Position numbers and translations under genes: made by a program. Source: Serinus canaria (Eukaryota; Chordata; Aves; Passeriformes; Fringillidae). From it: a stretch of 64,000 bases of DNA. The first letter of the stretch is position 1. Each line of letters begins with the position of its first letter. This document shows, in pieces, positions 22,021 through 33,298 of this stretch. The stretch is from the NCBI RefSeq assembly GCF_022539315.1, contig NC_066342.1, forward strand, positions 18,121,346 through 18,185,345, given 5' to 3'. The notes beneath the pieces are model-generated. The model searched no databases. It saw only the letters and a list, made by a program, of their open reading frames with translations, and was not told where the DNA came from.

Positions 22021-23400
22021 TCAGTGAAGAATTTTTTTTCTAGTGTCTAACCTAAACTTCCTTTGGCAGGGCTTAAGACTGTGTCCTCTTGTTCTGTCAG
22101 TTGTCACCTGGGAGAAGAGATCAACCTCCACCTGACTACGATCACCTTTGATGTAGTTGTAGAGAGTGGTAAGGTCTCCTTTGAGCCTCCTTTTTTCCAG
22201 GCTAAACAACCCCAGCTCCTTCAGCCGTTCCTCATAGGGCTTGTGTTCCAAGCCCTTCACCAGCCTCATTGCCTTCCTCTGGACATATTCAAGAATCTCA
22301 ACGTCCTTCCTAAACTGAGGGGCCCAGAACTGGACACAGTACTCAAAGTACGGCCTCACCAGTGCCAAGTATGGGGGAAGAATGATTTCCCTGGTCCTGC
22401 TGTGCACACTATTCCTGATACAGGCCAGGATGCCATTGGCCTTCTTGGCCACCTGAGTACACTGCTGGCTCATGTTCAGTCGGTTGTCGACCACTACCCC
22501 CAGGTCCCGTTCTACCTAGGCACTGTCCAGCCACTCTGTCCCCAGCCTGTAGCACTGCAGAGGGTTATTGTGGCCAAAATGCAGGACTCGGCACTTGGCC
22601 TTGTTAAACTTCATGTTATTGGACTCAGCCCATCTATCCAGCCTGTCCAGGTCGCTTTGCAGAGTCCTCCTATCCTCCAACAGACTGACACATGCTCCCA
22701 GCTTGGTATCATCTGCAAATTTACTGATAGTGAATTCAATCCCCTAATCCAATCATCAATGAAGATATTAAACAGAACTGGCCCAAACACAGACCCCTGA
22801 GGGACACCACTAATGACTGGCCACCAACTGGATGCAACACCATTCACTACTACTCTCTAGGCCCGGCCATCTAGACAGTTCTTAACCCAGCAAAGAGTGC
22901 TCCTGTCCAAGCCGTGGCTGCCAGCTTTTCCAGGAGTATGCTATGGGAGACAGTGTCAAAGGCTTTGCTGAAGTCCAGATAGACAACATCCACAGCCTTT
23001 CCCGCATCCACCAGGCAGGTCACCTGGTCATAAAAAGAGAACAGGTTGGTCAAGCACAACCTACCCCTCCTAAACCCATGCTGGCTAGGTCTGATACCCT
23101 GGCCATCCTGCAGGTGCCATGTGATGGCACTCGAGATTATTTGTTCCATAACCTTGCCAGGTACCAAGGTCAGACTGACTGGCCTATACTTTCCCAGATC
23201 CTCCTTCCAGCCCTTCTTGTGGATGGGTGTCACATTGGCCATTTTCCAGTCATCTGGGACCTCCCCAGTGAGCCAGGACTGATGGTAAATGATGGAGGGA
23301 GGCTTCACAATCTCATCTGCCAGTTCATCACCCTAGGATGGATCCCATCTGGTCCCATAGATTTATGAAAATCTGAGTGGCTCAGCAGGTCTCTGACTGG
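22021..23400 (-). pseudogene. CR1 ORF2, reverse transcriptase part
   Basis: Read from right to left, frames give the non-LTR RT blocks. They include PDDWKMANVTPIHKKG, KYRPVSLT, QHGFRRGRLCLTNL, VVYLDFSKAFDTVSHS (first catalytic Asp) and [19 protein letters not shown]. The expected catalytic block after this is damaged near 22720-22760. A C-terminal thumb segment follows ([33 protein letters not shown]), ending with MIKYWNRLPKEVV near 21930-22020. Several shifts and stops separate these pieces. The protein would be the LINE replication enzyme; this copy is dead. Confidence 0.92.
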
Positions 23401-24270
23401 CTCCTCCTGGATAACAGGGGGCCTATTCTGCTCCCTGACACTATCTACCAGCCCAGAAGGACAGTTGTCCTGAAGACAACCTGTCTTTGTGTTGAAAACT
23501 GAGGCAAAGAAGGTGTTCAGTACCTCTGCCTTTTCCTCATCTTTAGTTACTAAATTCCCTCCCCCATCTAATAGAGAATGGAGTTAGTCCTTACCCTTCC
23601 TTTTGCCATTAATGTATTTATAGAAATATTTTTTATTGTCCTTCACAGAAGTTGCCAGTTTGAGTTCTAACTCGGCTTTTGCCTCTCTAATTTTTTTCCT
23701 ACATGCCCTAGCAACCCCCTTAAACATTTCCTAAAATATCTGACCCTCCTTCCAAAGGTGATGCACCCTTTTTTTTTCCTTAGTTCCTTCAAGAGCTCCT
23801 TGTCCACCTAGGCTGGTAGTTTTCCTTGTCGACTCATCTTTCAGCACATAGGGACAGTCTGTTCCTGTGCCTTCAAGATTTCTGTTTTGAAGCATGCCCA
23901 TCCTTCCTGGACTCTTTTGTTCTTAAGGGCTGCTTGCCAAGGAACTCTCCGAATAAGTCTCTTGAATAGGCCAAAGTCTGCCCTCCGGAAGGCCAGTGTG
24001 GAAGTTTTATTGATGCCCCTCCTTGTTTCACCAAGTATTTAAAACTGGAATTTCATGATCACTGTGCCCCACAGGGTCTCCAACCACCACATCTCCCACC
24101 AGCCCATCTCTGTTTGCAAACAGCAGGTCTTGCATAGTCCCTCTGCTGGTAGGCTTGTGTAGCATCCCATGAACTCTCCCACCTTGGTCAATCCCCAAGC
24201 CCTCAGCCTTGGAAACATTAACTACTTACCATAGAATCATCCCTCCCAAAGGGAAAAACAGTCTCCCCCA

Positions 24271-24652
24271 TGGACCTGGTGTCACAACTTCCTTGGGTTT
24301 CTCCTTCCCCTGTCACTGGCTTGGTACCCCTGGTGGCCACCCCCCCTACCCCTGGAGACCAGGCCCCTCTGCCCACCCCTTAGTTCTGCCCCCCATCCCT
24401 TTCCCTTTATAAGCTGCCTGCTCCAGGTGGTTTTTCTCTTTTCCCCGGGTTTGTCCTTTGGTGACTGTGTTACTCTGCTGGAATAAAACCTTTCAAAAGA
24501 GCTTTTCTTGCCTCTATCGCTGAGTCAGCTGCAGTGAGTGTTGAGTGGAGGTTTGACTGCATTGCCTGAATGTTAACTCAGCCTGCCTTTGGACAGGAGA
24601 GGCTTGTTGGGGACAAGAGATAGGCAGCAGTGCTTACCACTTTAACAACCGC
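24271..24652 (+). mobile_element. Probable LTR inserted in CR1 endonuclease
   Basis: The CR1 endonuclease reading is lost abruptly near 24655. The intervening sequence has a TATA-type box (CTTTATAAGCTGCC, about 24405) and GGAATAAAACC about 75 bases later, then a stretch ending CAACCGCA. This spacing resembles an LTR promoter and polyadenylation region. No flanking duplication was found and some CR1 sequence is missing, so the ends are approximate. Confidence 0.5.
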
Positions 24653-24655
24653 ATA

Positions 24656-25200
24656 TTTAGGCTTGCTTACCAGCTGAGAAAAGAAGTTGTCCTCCACACA
24701 CTCTAAGAACCTCCTGGACTGCCTCCTCTCTGCTGTGTTGAGTTCCCAGAAGATGTCTGGTAAGTTAAAGTCACCTACAAGAACAAGGGCTGGTGATCTT
24801 GAAACATCCTCCAGCTGCTTGTAGAATAAGTTATCCACCTCTTCTTCCTGGTTGGGTGGTCTATAACTCCCACCAGGATGTCAGCCTTATTAGCCTTCCC
24901 CCTGATTCTTACCCATAGGCACTCAACTTTATTGTCATTAGTTTCAATTTCCATGGTATCAAGAGCTTCCCTAATATAAAGAGCAACCCCTCCACCTCTT
25001 CTCCCTGCCCTGTCTCTTCTGAAGATCTTGTAGCCATCCATTTCAGGGCTCCAGTTATGCGAGTCATCCCACCACATTTCTGTGATGGTGGCTACGTCAT
25101 AGCTTTGCTGTTATACCATGGCTTCCAGCTCCTCTTGTTTGTTACCCATGCTGCATGCATTAGTATACATGCACTTCAGCTGGGCTGCTGATTTTACCCC
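24656..25200 (-). pseudogene. CR1 ORF2, endonuclease part
   Basis: Frames from about 25200 down to 24656 give an AP-type endonuclease: TEMWWDDSHNW near 25080, GYKIFRRDRAGRRGGGVALY, then VLVGDFNLPDIFW near 24770. The GDFN motif and the Trp-rich start are typical of LINE endonucleases. The domain is cut short by the inserted LTR-like element. In the linker 23400-24230, towards RT, only eroded CR1 sequence is present. Confidence 0.88.
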
Positions 25201-25268
25201 TGACTCTGGCTTGCCACCCTTGGACTTGTTCCTGGAGAGCTTAGTTGCATCCCCTTCCCCCTTCAAAA

Positions 25269-26334
25269 CTACTTTAAAGCCCTCTCAATGAGTTCTGCCA
25301 GTTTATGGGCTAAAATACTTTTGCCTTTAACAGAGAAATGGAGCCCTTCTGGCTCCAGCAGGCCAGGTGCCATGAAAGTTACCTCATGATCAAAGAACCC
25401 AAAATTCTGCCAATGACACCAACCCTTGAGACATTTTTTGATAATGTGGGTTCTCCTGTTCCTTTCATCATTTGTCTCTGCCACTGAAGGGACTGAGCAG
25501 AACACTATCTGTGCTCCTGCCCTATCAATGACTTAACCCAGAGCCCTGAAGTCCCTTTTAATTGCCCTGGTGCTCTTCTTTTCAGTCTCATCACTGCCAG
25601 CCTGGAGTATCAGCAGTGAGTAATAATCAGAGGACTGAATCAGCTCAGGGAGTCTCCTGGTGACATCCCGTAATTGGGCTCTAGGGAGGCAGCAGACCTC
25701 TCTGTGGGATGGGTCTGGTTGACATATGGGGCCCTCTGTTCCCCTCAAAAGGGTGTCACCTACTATGACTACCCTTCTTTTCTTTTAATCTTAGAGGTAG
25801 TGATCCATCTGACAGATGAAGCGTAATTGGGAGGCTCTCCAGGCAGATTATTTTCTTTGATGTCATCGGGCTGACTCTCTGGATCCAGGGCCTCATACCT
25901 ATTCTGAAGTGGCACCTAAGTGATGGGGGTCAGGAGGAATTTTTATTAACTCCCCAAGGAAGGACCTATTTCCACTCCCCTTCATCTACTAAGTCTCCTC
26001 CTCCTTCCTGACAGTAGGAGGCATGGGAGTCCTCTGACTCCTGGTGGGCTTCTCTCAGGGATGGAAGGGTGAAACTCCACCAGTCTATTTCCCTTTCACT
26101 TTCCCTAATACTCCTTAGTCTTTCTACTTCCTCCTTAAGCTTGGCCACTAGACAGAGGAGATCATTCACCTGTTCGCACCGCAAGCAGGGATCTTTTGCA
26201 CCGGCCCCTGGTACTGCTGACAGGCTCAAACACTCCATAGAGGAAGGGGTCTGGACAGATGCATTCTTCTTGGAGGGTTCTGTTTTACTTGGTACACTTT
26301 TACTAGCTATAGGTTTGGATCGTTTAGAGGCCAT
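25269..26334 (-). pseudogene. CR1 ORF1 with zinc-finger-like and esterase parts
   Basis: The likely start is ATG at 26334-26332 (MASKRSKP). The first part has a CLRCEQVNDLLCLVAKL segment with Cys pairs followed by a coiled-coil-like run (about 26200-26080). After stops and shifts come LRDVTRRLPELIQSSDYYSL (about 25660-25610) and NFGFFDHEVTFMAPGLLEPEGLHFS (about 25400-25340). These match the esterase domain of CR1 ORF1, and the terminal Asp/His region is still visible. The ORF is broken in at least three places. Confidence 0.85.
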
Positions 26335-26655
26335 TGCTGAAAAAAAAAAAAAAAACAACCAAAAAAATCCCAAACACCCCCCCCCAAAATGAAGCAAAAT
26401 AAAATAAAAACTCCACTAGCAGGAGGATACCTGGGATACCTGCAACCCTGCCTGCTTGCCCTACCTGCAAGAACTGCTGCGCAAACTGCCATGCCACGCC
26501 CTCAGAGACATGCTACGCCCCTGTTTGCCTGCTCCATGTTACCACCCTCCACATCGCATCGTCACGCTCCCTAGAGCCTTCTTTTAATCGCACCTCCGGT
26601 AGCCAGAGGAAGCTCCGCCCTGTGCCTGAATGGCTAGCGAGAGCCATTTCTATGA

Positions 26656-27732
26656 GTTTTATACAAGTTTCCATGTTTCCTGACTGCATGAATACAAATA
26701 ACCTGAGTGCATAGATGTTCAATACATAACCCTGAAAGCCAAGCAGCTAAGAAATGTCCCTTCAAAGGAGACTGTTCCATTCAGAAGGGTCTTGTACCCT
26801 AACGCAAGGAAAGAGAACACTGTGATCTCAAGAAAGATGATAGAGTATCCTTTCATTATCAATGGGCAAAGAGGCTTCTTAGCCATTGCTATTCTTGTTC
26901 TGATCATGTCACACCACAGAGTTTATTCTTAGTCTTAGCCACAACTTTATAAATAATAAAATGGGTTGTGTTTTATCTTACTCCAGTGATCACTGTAATG
27001 TGGTTTTGATCACAGGTGCGAGCTGCTGGTGCCCTTCTGGGTGTTCAGTCCAGAGCAGGTTTAAACAGTTCCAAAGAAAAAGAAAAAACACAGTCCAGGG
27101 AACTTCTCTGCCTCAGCTAGCTAGAAACTAACTAAATGCAAAGGAGAGCTCTGTCCTGATGTCTGTCCGTTCAAAGGAATGTGGAGGAGTGAGTACAGTT
27201 TCTGAAAACAGTGTGCTTCCCCTCCCCCCCGCCCCCCCTTTGCTCTCAGAACTAATCTTAAAGGTGCAAAACTTATTTCTGGGCTAAACAGACGAATGCA
27301 GATACCAACATCATAAAGTCACCCCAGGACAATCTGTCACGCTCTTGACACAGTCAACATTCACAAGTGGATAAAGTAAAAAGCACAGTACAAAAGTAGG
27401 GTCATGTCTTCCCCAAAACACATGCTTACCAAGAGTGAACATCATGTGCTTGCAGTGTATATGCTGTTTTGGGAGGGAAGAAAATAGAAAACTGGAAAAT
27501 CGAGGTTGCAGCATGTCTATCCAGTTAGGATGGGCTTTGTTGGCACATCTGATGTGCTCTAATTCTGGGCATGCTTTGCTTAAAGCTAAAAACTGGGCTT
27601 TCATAGAAACTATATTGTCTAGCCTGTAAGTTCCAGGAGGAAGAGGTATCTATGTGGATGGGTGTAGTGGTTTTGGTTTGTTAATTTCAGATTTCCTTAA
27701 TTTTGAGATTTTTTAACTAATATGTTGATGAG
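26656..27732. other. No gene recognised
   Basis: Contains a C-rich run (27223-27238) and short open frames only. The block at about 27010-27200 has the feel of LTR sequence, but I found no ends or duplication. Confidence 0.45.
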
Positions 27733-30128
27733 TGTGGTGGGTTCAGTGCTGGTTAATCGCTAGTGTACATTTTTTTGGTTGTGAGATAGGATTAGGAGAG
27801 AGGTAAAGCAGGCTTAAAACCGTTTAAAGGGTATAAAGAAAATTTTATTAAAAGTAATTAAAAGGAAAAAAGGTAGTAAGAATCAAAACAAACCCTTCAG
27901 AATACTTCTTTTCCCCCCACAACCTTTTCTTTCCCACTGATAATGTAAAGAAATAAACCTTGAAATTTTCAGTTAGTTTACTATTTCTAAAATAGTCTTT
28001 CTTCAGTTTACTTAAGTAGAGAAGTCCCTCTTGTTAAGGTCGTGGAGATTTCTCCACAAGAGGAAAAAAAATTGTTTTCTCATGGTTTTTAATTTTGTCA
28101 CGAATAACAGCTGCCCAGGAACCCTGTTATCGTGAAGTCTCTTTTATCTTCCACAAGCCTTCCCACAGCTTGTTGATGGGTTATGTTAACTTATGGGGTA
28201 TTGTTTTAAAGATGAGTTGTTCAAAGGTAAAAGTTCTTATTATCTATCGCTAAAATCATCTTTATCTCTGAGAATAGAGATCTTCTTCTCCTGGGGGTAC
28301 AGGATTACTCTTCTGTTTTTCTCTGTTTAAACTTCTTATGGGATTACAGTTACTTTATTTTCTGCTTACTTTAGCATGGAGGCCTTTACTTGATATCTAC
28401 AATTTGAACACTTTCATCTCTCCATAGTTTCATGTGTTACAGGGGAAAAGAGTTTTTCCTCCATAGTTTACAAGAGGATTTCAGCCCCAAGATCAAGGTA
28501 TTTTCTCCTCCCTCTCATCTGGGACTTAACTTCTTCACTGACCATGATGTTTTTATGTTGTTCCTTTACATGCTTGTATTTTGTTTCTTTCTCTCACTCA
28601 AGGGAAGATTGAAGTATTGAAAGGGTTAAAATCCCACCTGGAGCCCAGTCGGGATGATGGGAGTTGAAATTAGGGAAGTGGTTCGGATTTAATCAGCCAG
28701 GCTGTTACCAATAAAAAAAAGGCTGCCCATTTAAAAAAAAAAAAATAAAAAAAGTTGCAGAGTTCACAACTTAAACCAATGGCTGCCAAGTTGGAGTTCT
28801 AACTATTTATTGTTAATAATTTAATGTTGTAATCTCCTGTTAACAGTTTCCTTTTAATTACCTGTTCTTAATAGTGCCCTGAGCCATCCCGCCGCTGTCT
28901 GGTGACCCGGGAGCGGTGGGGCTCCCCCTCCCCTCAAGCACGGGTCCGGGCAGGGCCGGACGGAGCCCCATGGGTGGTGCCCGCAGGGATTGGCCCGCCC
29001 CAGGAACGGCGGGCACCCCCCACCATGGCGTGGGTCCCGGCTGAGCCGGGGGGGGGGCGGGGAGTGGCACGGATGGTCCCAGGGGCGGGGACCGTCCCGA
29101 GTCGCCCGTTTCCCGCAGGGGCAGCTGCTGGGCATAGCCCTGCTGTTTCCTGGGAGATGGCACCCTGACGGTGAAAAGATGAGATTGACATGCAAATGTT
29201 AGGTCGTTAACTCTCTATTGTTAAGAATTCCCCTTTTTGTATCAGTACCTGGGCCAGGTAGATGGCTCTTCTCGGACAGTGAAAGGAGGGGACATCGGAG
29301 GACATGCAAAATAACCTCAGACCCAGCATGCCATGGGAAGGACCCCCACCACCAAACCCAAGAAGGAACCCCTAAAACAACGAGCCAATAGGGAATCAAG
29401 AGACCCAAGTGGTGTCTCGACATCAGGGGCGGGGTCCGGAGCTGGCAGAGATGCTGAAAACCTTAGTTGCCCCTCACCGTAAACTAGGAGGATGTCGGTC
29501 GGAGCCAGCACTGTGGACGGCACCCAGTACGAGGGTAATCAAGGGTTGATCTCTACTGTTCTTAAGGACGGGACCCGTAGCTTCTGCCTCCTAGTGAACA
29601 AAGCTGCATTGACCCCCCTCCTCCAAGCCAATTCTGGGAGGGACAGATAGGCGTGACCGCGGACCCGTCTTGCATCCCAACCTGAATTCCCTTTGCCCCC
29701 GCCTGATGACTGCAGGTAATTTCAACCGGTGCTGCTTCTGGGGCCTAGTGGGCACAGCTGGGCCCTGGGCTGGGAGGGGGGGAGGGTGTAGTAGGCAGTT
29801 AGATGTTAGCAAGGCCGGCTCCATCCTGCCCTGTGGCATCCCCCCTCTCCCTGCCTGGTAGCTGATTTTCGGGGCCGGCAGGCACCCCAGGGAAGGGGCT
29901 CAACCCTGCGGCAGGGCCAGCCGGCCTGGCCACCTGGCAGGGGCTGCCCAGCCATGTTACCACGCTCCTGACCGGAAGGGAAAGAGAGAGTTCCCGGGTT
30001 TCTTTCCTCTTTAGGATGTGTTTTTCACAGAGGCGTGTTCAGCTTCTTAGTGATTCAACAGACTATCAGTTACACAAAAAGCTTTTACTTCACTTCCCTA
30101 AATTTTCTTCCCATTCCAAACCACAACA
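27733..30128 (-). mobile_element. Long antisense solo LTR, about 2.4 kb
   Basis: The left end TGTGGTGGG and right end CCACAACA give a sense element that starts TGTTGTGGTTTGG and ends CCACCACA. An antisense AATAAA lies at about 27846, 110 bases from the sense 3' end. The right part matches the LTR at 1-629. The centre holds about 1 kb not found in that copy. Flanks ATGAG and ATGGT match at only three of five positions, so the duplication is not secure. Confidence 0.65.
28780..29660 (+). mobile_element. LTR-like segment nested in the long LTR
   Basis: Several blocks align with the LTR at 47188-48454: GTTGTAATCTCCTGTTAA (28833), the GGACATGCAAA region (29302), GAGCCAATAGGGAATCAAG, GTGGTGTCTCGACA and GGAGCTGGCAGAGATGCTGAAAACC (29438). 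This explains why the long LTR is about 1 kb larger than its relative at 1-629. The section 28880-29160 is GC-rich. Ends are approximate. Confidence 0.6.
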
Positions 30129-30342
30129 ATGGTCAATAAGGTCTATGTGCACAGGTCTTGCGGTTACAGCCTTAGAGTCTGAAGTGGGATAGATGGGTGA
30201 CGCATTGCAGTTGAGTTTACAGGGTTTTTACACTTTCATTGCCATAGTGATGCTCCTCAGCAACGAGAAAGCCAAGGAACAAAGGTAATGACCTACCCCA
30301 AAGTACAGAAGAACCTGTGGCAAAACTGAAAGTGGTCTCCCG

Positions 30343-30673
30343 TGTGAAATACAAAGCTGTGTTTTGTGTCAGGTACATACAGGCAAAGTGTGTATTTGTG
30401 ATTGCAATATGTGTGGAAACCGACCATGGGACAGTTATAAAGACAAATTCTAATAATGACTGAGGAAAATAAAGCATGGAAGAAGGCCTTTGAACCTATC
30501 CTTTGTTTGCAATTAACCTTTATAAGTCTTAAGTTGTCTTAGGAGCATTTGAATTAAAGTTTTAAGATGCTGCTTTTTGACAAGAATTTTCTGCTTGTAG
30601 TTAAGCCTTAAAGAGATCTGCAATAACAACCTTTTTAGAATATTGCTTGTAGTAAGGATCTTTTGAAACTAGA
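30343..30673 (+). repeat. Truncated 5' LTR of element C
   Basis: Matches 42382-42712 nearly base for base from TGTGAAATACAAAGC to CTTTTGAAACTAGA and then departs into gag-leading sequence. It lacks the promoter, AATAAA and U5 parts, which in the 3' copy lie beyond 42712. Confidence 0.9.
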
Positions 30674-32078
30674 AACCGGATAAAGAGGGAGCATTTTACT
30701 GGATATACCCCAGGACAGCCCCCTTGGGGTAATGTTAAAATCATGGAATAAATGTGAAACTAGGAGAGGAAAATGTGAAGAGAAAATGATACAATATTGT
30801 ATGGTAGAATGGACTAAGGCAATGATACGACCTGATAATTTATATTGGCCAATGTACGGGTCATCTGAAGGGTGGATCTGTCAGGCTTTGAATGCCTATG
30901 TAAATAAAAAGGACCCTATTAACCAAGAAGAAGGAGATTATGCCGCTTTGTGGCATGGGTCCTGGCTTACTCCCTTGTATGCATTAAAAACCAAAAAGGA
31001 AAAGAATCAATGGGACCCCTTAGATAACCTTCCCGCCCCTTATATACCGCAGCCAACTGCTCTGCCAGAGGTGCCTAATCCGGCACCCAATCCACCCCTA
31101 GTACCTAATCCGGCGCCCTTTGCACCCAGTCTGGCACCCTTAGCACCCAATCCAGTACCCCTTGCACCACAGGCCCCAGTGGCTCCGCTCCCAGTACCAG
31201 ATTCACCACCAGCACACAGAACGAGAAGCCAGGATAGGGCACGAGCAGAAAGCTGTGGAGATAGCAATAAAGAAGGGGAGGGGGGGCAGTTATACCCATT
31301 AAGGGAAGCAACATTAGTAGGAAATCAAGGGAGACCAGTCAATGGGTATGTGTCAGCACCCCTGAACACCGGGGATGTAAGAGCTTTTAAAAAAGAAATG
31401 GGAAGGTTACTTGAAGATCCCCTGGGGGTATCTGAAAGGTTAGATCAGTTTCTAGGACCTAGCATTTACACCTGGACAGAGATTCAGTCAATTTTAGGTA
31501 TTTTATTTACAGCAGAAGAGACACAATTGATAAGACAGGCTGGCATGAGAATTTGGGATAGAGACCATGAACGGGGACCTTTAGGAGAAGTGAAATGGCC
31601 CCTTGCAACCCCTAACTGGGACCATAATAATGATCAGGATAGGCAGAATATGGTTGATCTCAGGAATATAATTATTCAGGGAATTCGAGAAGCAGTCCCC
31701 AGAGGGCAAAATATTAGCAAGGCCCTAAATGAACGTCAGGGAAAAGATGAGTCCCCAATAGATTGGTTAGAAAGAATAAGGAGGAGTATACAAATGTATT
31801 CAGGATTAGATCCTGATACAGCTGTGGGGGAAGCGTTAATCAAAACTCAGTTTGTGGCAAAATCATGGGAGGATATTAGAAGGAAACTTGAAAAGTTGGA
31901 TGACTGGCAGGAGAGAGGCTTACAAGAATTGTTAAGGGAAGCGCAGAAAGTTTATGTGCGAAGAGATGAAGGGAAGGCAAAAGTTCAAGCTAAGGTTTTC
32001 GTGGCTGCAATAAAAGAGGTTCAGAAGGGCGGTGCATCTTCAGGGAAGGCTAAAACCACCAGAAAAATAACAGGTGAG

Positions 32079-32465
32079 TATTTCAGTGGTTTTCTGAGGT
32101 CCCAGGAGGAGGGAATTGACAAGACAGTTGACTCCATGCATCAGAAGGCTTGATTTATTATGATATGATATATAAGATATAGAAACTATACTAAAGGAAT
32201 AAAGCTAGAGATTTCACTACCAAGGCTGTCCTAAGAATAGCAAAGAATGTGTAAACTGAAGTCTTCTCAGCCCGAGACGGGCCGAACAGGTGAATTGTGA
32301 TAGGCTCTTAATTGCAAACAGTCTGACGGGGCCAATCACAGATTTCTCCCCGTTGCATTCCACAGCAGCAGATAAGAATTGTTTACAGTTGTTCCGAGGC
32401 CTCTCAGTTCTCAGGAGAGGAAAAAATCCTAAGTAAAGGATTTCTCATAAACTATGTTGGTGACA
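32079..32465 (-). mobile_element. Solo LTR of the element A family, in gag of C
   Basis: GGTGAG flanks both sides (32073-32078 and 32466-32471), a perfect 6-bp duplication. The sense start TGTCACCAACAT and most of the body match the LTRs of element A, but the last 25 bases differ and the sense end reads CACTGAAATA. It is thus a sister subfamily, again ending in TA. Confidence 0.92.
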
Positions 32466-32570
32466 GGTGAGGGTTCAGAAAGACCCACCTGCTTTTACTG
32501 TGGTATGGAAGGACATGTTAAAAGGGTTTGCAAGAAGCGAGAAGCAGACCAAAAACTGTTTGCAGAGAAT

Positions 32571-32573
32571 TAG
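32571..32573 (+). promoter_or_regulatory. gag-pro TAG, readthrough-type junction
   Basis: The zinc knuckle frame meets a TAG, and the same frame continues without another stop into the protease. A single in-frame amber codon between gag and pro is how gammaretroviruses limit pol synthesis. That this codon was the original readthrough site and not a later mutation is inference, supported by its position 13 codons after the knuckle. Confidence 0.7.
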
Positions 32574-33295
32574 AGGTGCCAGGGGCTCTATTTATTAGGG
32601 ACCAGAACATCACAGGAGCCCTTGATAAAATTAAAGATAAGTCCCCAATGTGATGAATTTACATTTTTAGTAGATACGGGGGCTGAAAGATCAACAGTGC
32701 AAAGATTACCAAAGGGATGCAAAATTGTGGAGGCATGGCTGCATGACAAAGGCCACGTAGACATGCTCTGGATAGCTGACCAAGAATTGGAAAAGTACCG
32801 GACCCAGCTAATCTGAGCCCCTGCACCTGCAAGGACACTGTGGCCTTGAGCATAGCTGTATTACAATAACAAGATGCTGTAGCTGAGAGACATGAGAAAA
32901 AGGAGATGTAAGTCATAAGGAATGAGGAAGATAGGGGGGGAGCTGATATCTGTAGTATAACCAATAGATTGCTTAGCTTACAGAATATGCATGAGCTTAT
33001 TACTTGTTGTGCATAAATGTCTGATGCTCTAATCAATAAACGAAGCTTGCTGATCACTCATATTGAGCGTCCCAAGCCTCCCTCACCGCGACACAAAATC
33101 AGCCGTAAAACAGCTCAAGTAATTGGAGCAAAAGGGGAGGCCTTTAAGGTTCCCATTATTGAACAAGTACTAATTGAATCAAAAGAAAAATTGTATCTTA
33201 GTGATCTATTACTAGTTTCAGAAGCAGAATGCAATTTACTAGGTAGAGATCTAATTTTATCTTTGATTATTGGTATTAAACCCCAAAATGATTAA
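32574..33295 (+). pseudogene. pro: pro of element C, split by an LTR
   Basis: The first part (to 32725) carries FLVDTGAERSTVQ with the catalytic Asp codon at 32673-32675. The second part (from 33100) carries KVPIIEQVLIES and LLLVSEAECNLLGRDLI, the strand and turn that close the retropepsin fold. The LTR at 32726-33093 separates them. The frame ends in TAA near 33293-33298, just before RT. Confidence 0.9.
32726..33093 (+). mobile_element. 368-bp solo LTR in the protease of C
   Basis: CAAAAT at 32720-32725 and 33094-33099 is a perfect 6-bp duplication. It starts TGTGGAGGC and ends CCGCGACA, with an AATAAA at about 33035. No other copy is in the window. Confidence 0.9.
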
Positions 33296-33298
33296 TTA

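Larger units (their letters stand above)
21441..26655 (-). mobile_element. Near full-length CR1 LINE, decayed
   Basis: Antisense element with its 3' end at CACAGAATCACAGAATG (21441) and ORF1, endonuclease and RT in order towards higher coordinates. Removing the two inserted elements leaves about 4.4 kb, close to full length for CR1. Most CR1 copies in bird genomes are only a few hundred bases, so this is an unusually long survivor. Both ORFs carry stops and shifts. The 5' end is approximate (GC-rich 5' part fades near 26655). Confidence 0.9.
30732..32573 (+). pseudogene. gag: gag of element C
   Basis: A frame open from 30732 to the nested LTR at 32079, resuming at 32472. The true start was probably further 5' and is deleted, so the ATG at 30732 may be internal. 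The first about 95 residues are matrix-like, with many Trp. Residues about 98-160 form a Pro-Ala linker with degenerate repeats (NPAPNPPLVPNPAP). The capsid follows (about 31370-31960) with EAVPRGQNISKALNERQ and a DESPIDWLERIRR segment typical of gammaretroviral capsid. A charged stretch leads to one zinc knuckle C-X2-C-X4-H-X4-C (32490-32531), intact in sequence. The frame ends at TAG 32571-32573. Confidence 0.92.

Noticed and set aside
22063..23368. Plus-strand ORFs of up to 245 codons
   Set aside because: They are shadows of the antisense CR1 reverse transcriptase, whose motifs are clear on the other strand.
27733..30128. A 5-bp duplication around the long LTR (ATGAG and ATGGT)
   Set aside because: Only three of five bases agree, which is no better than chance for such short flanks.
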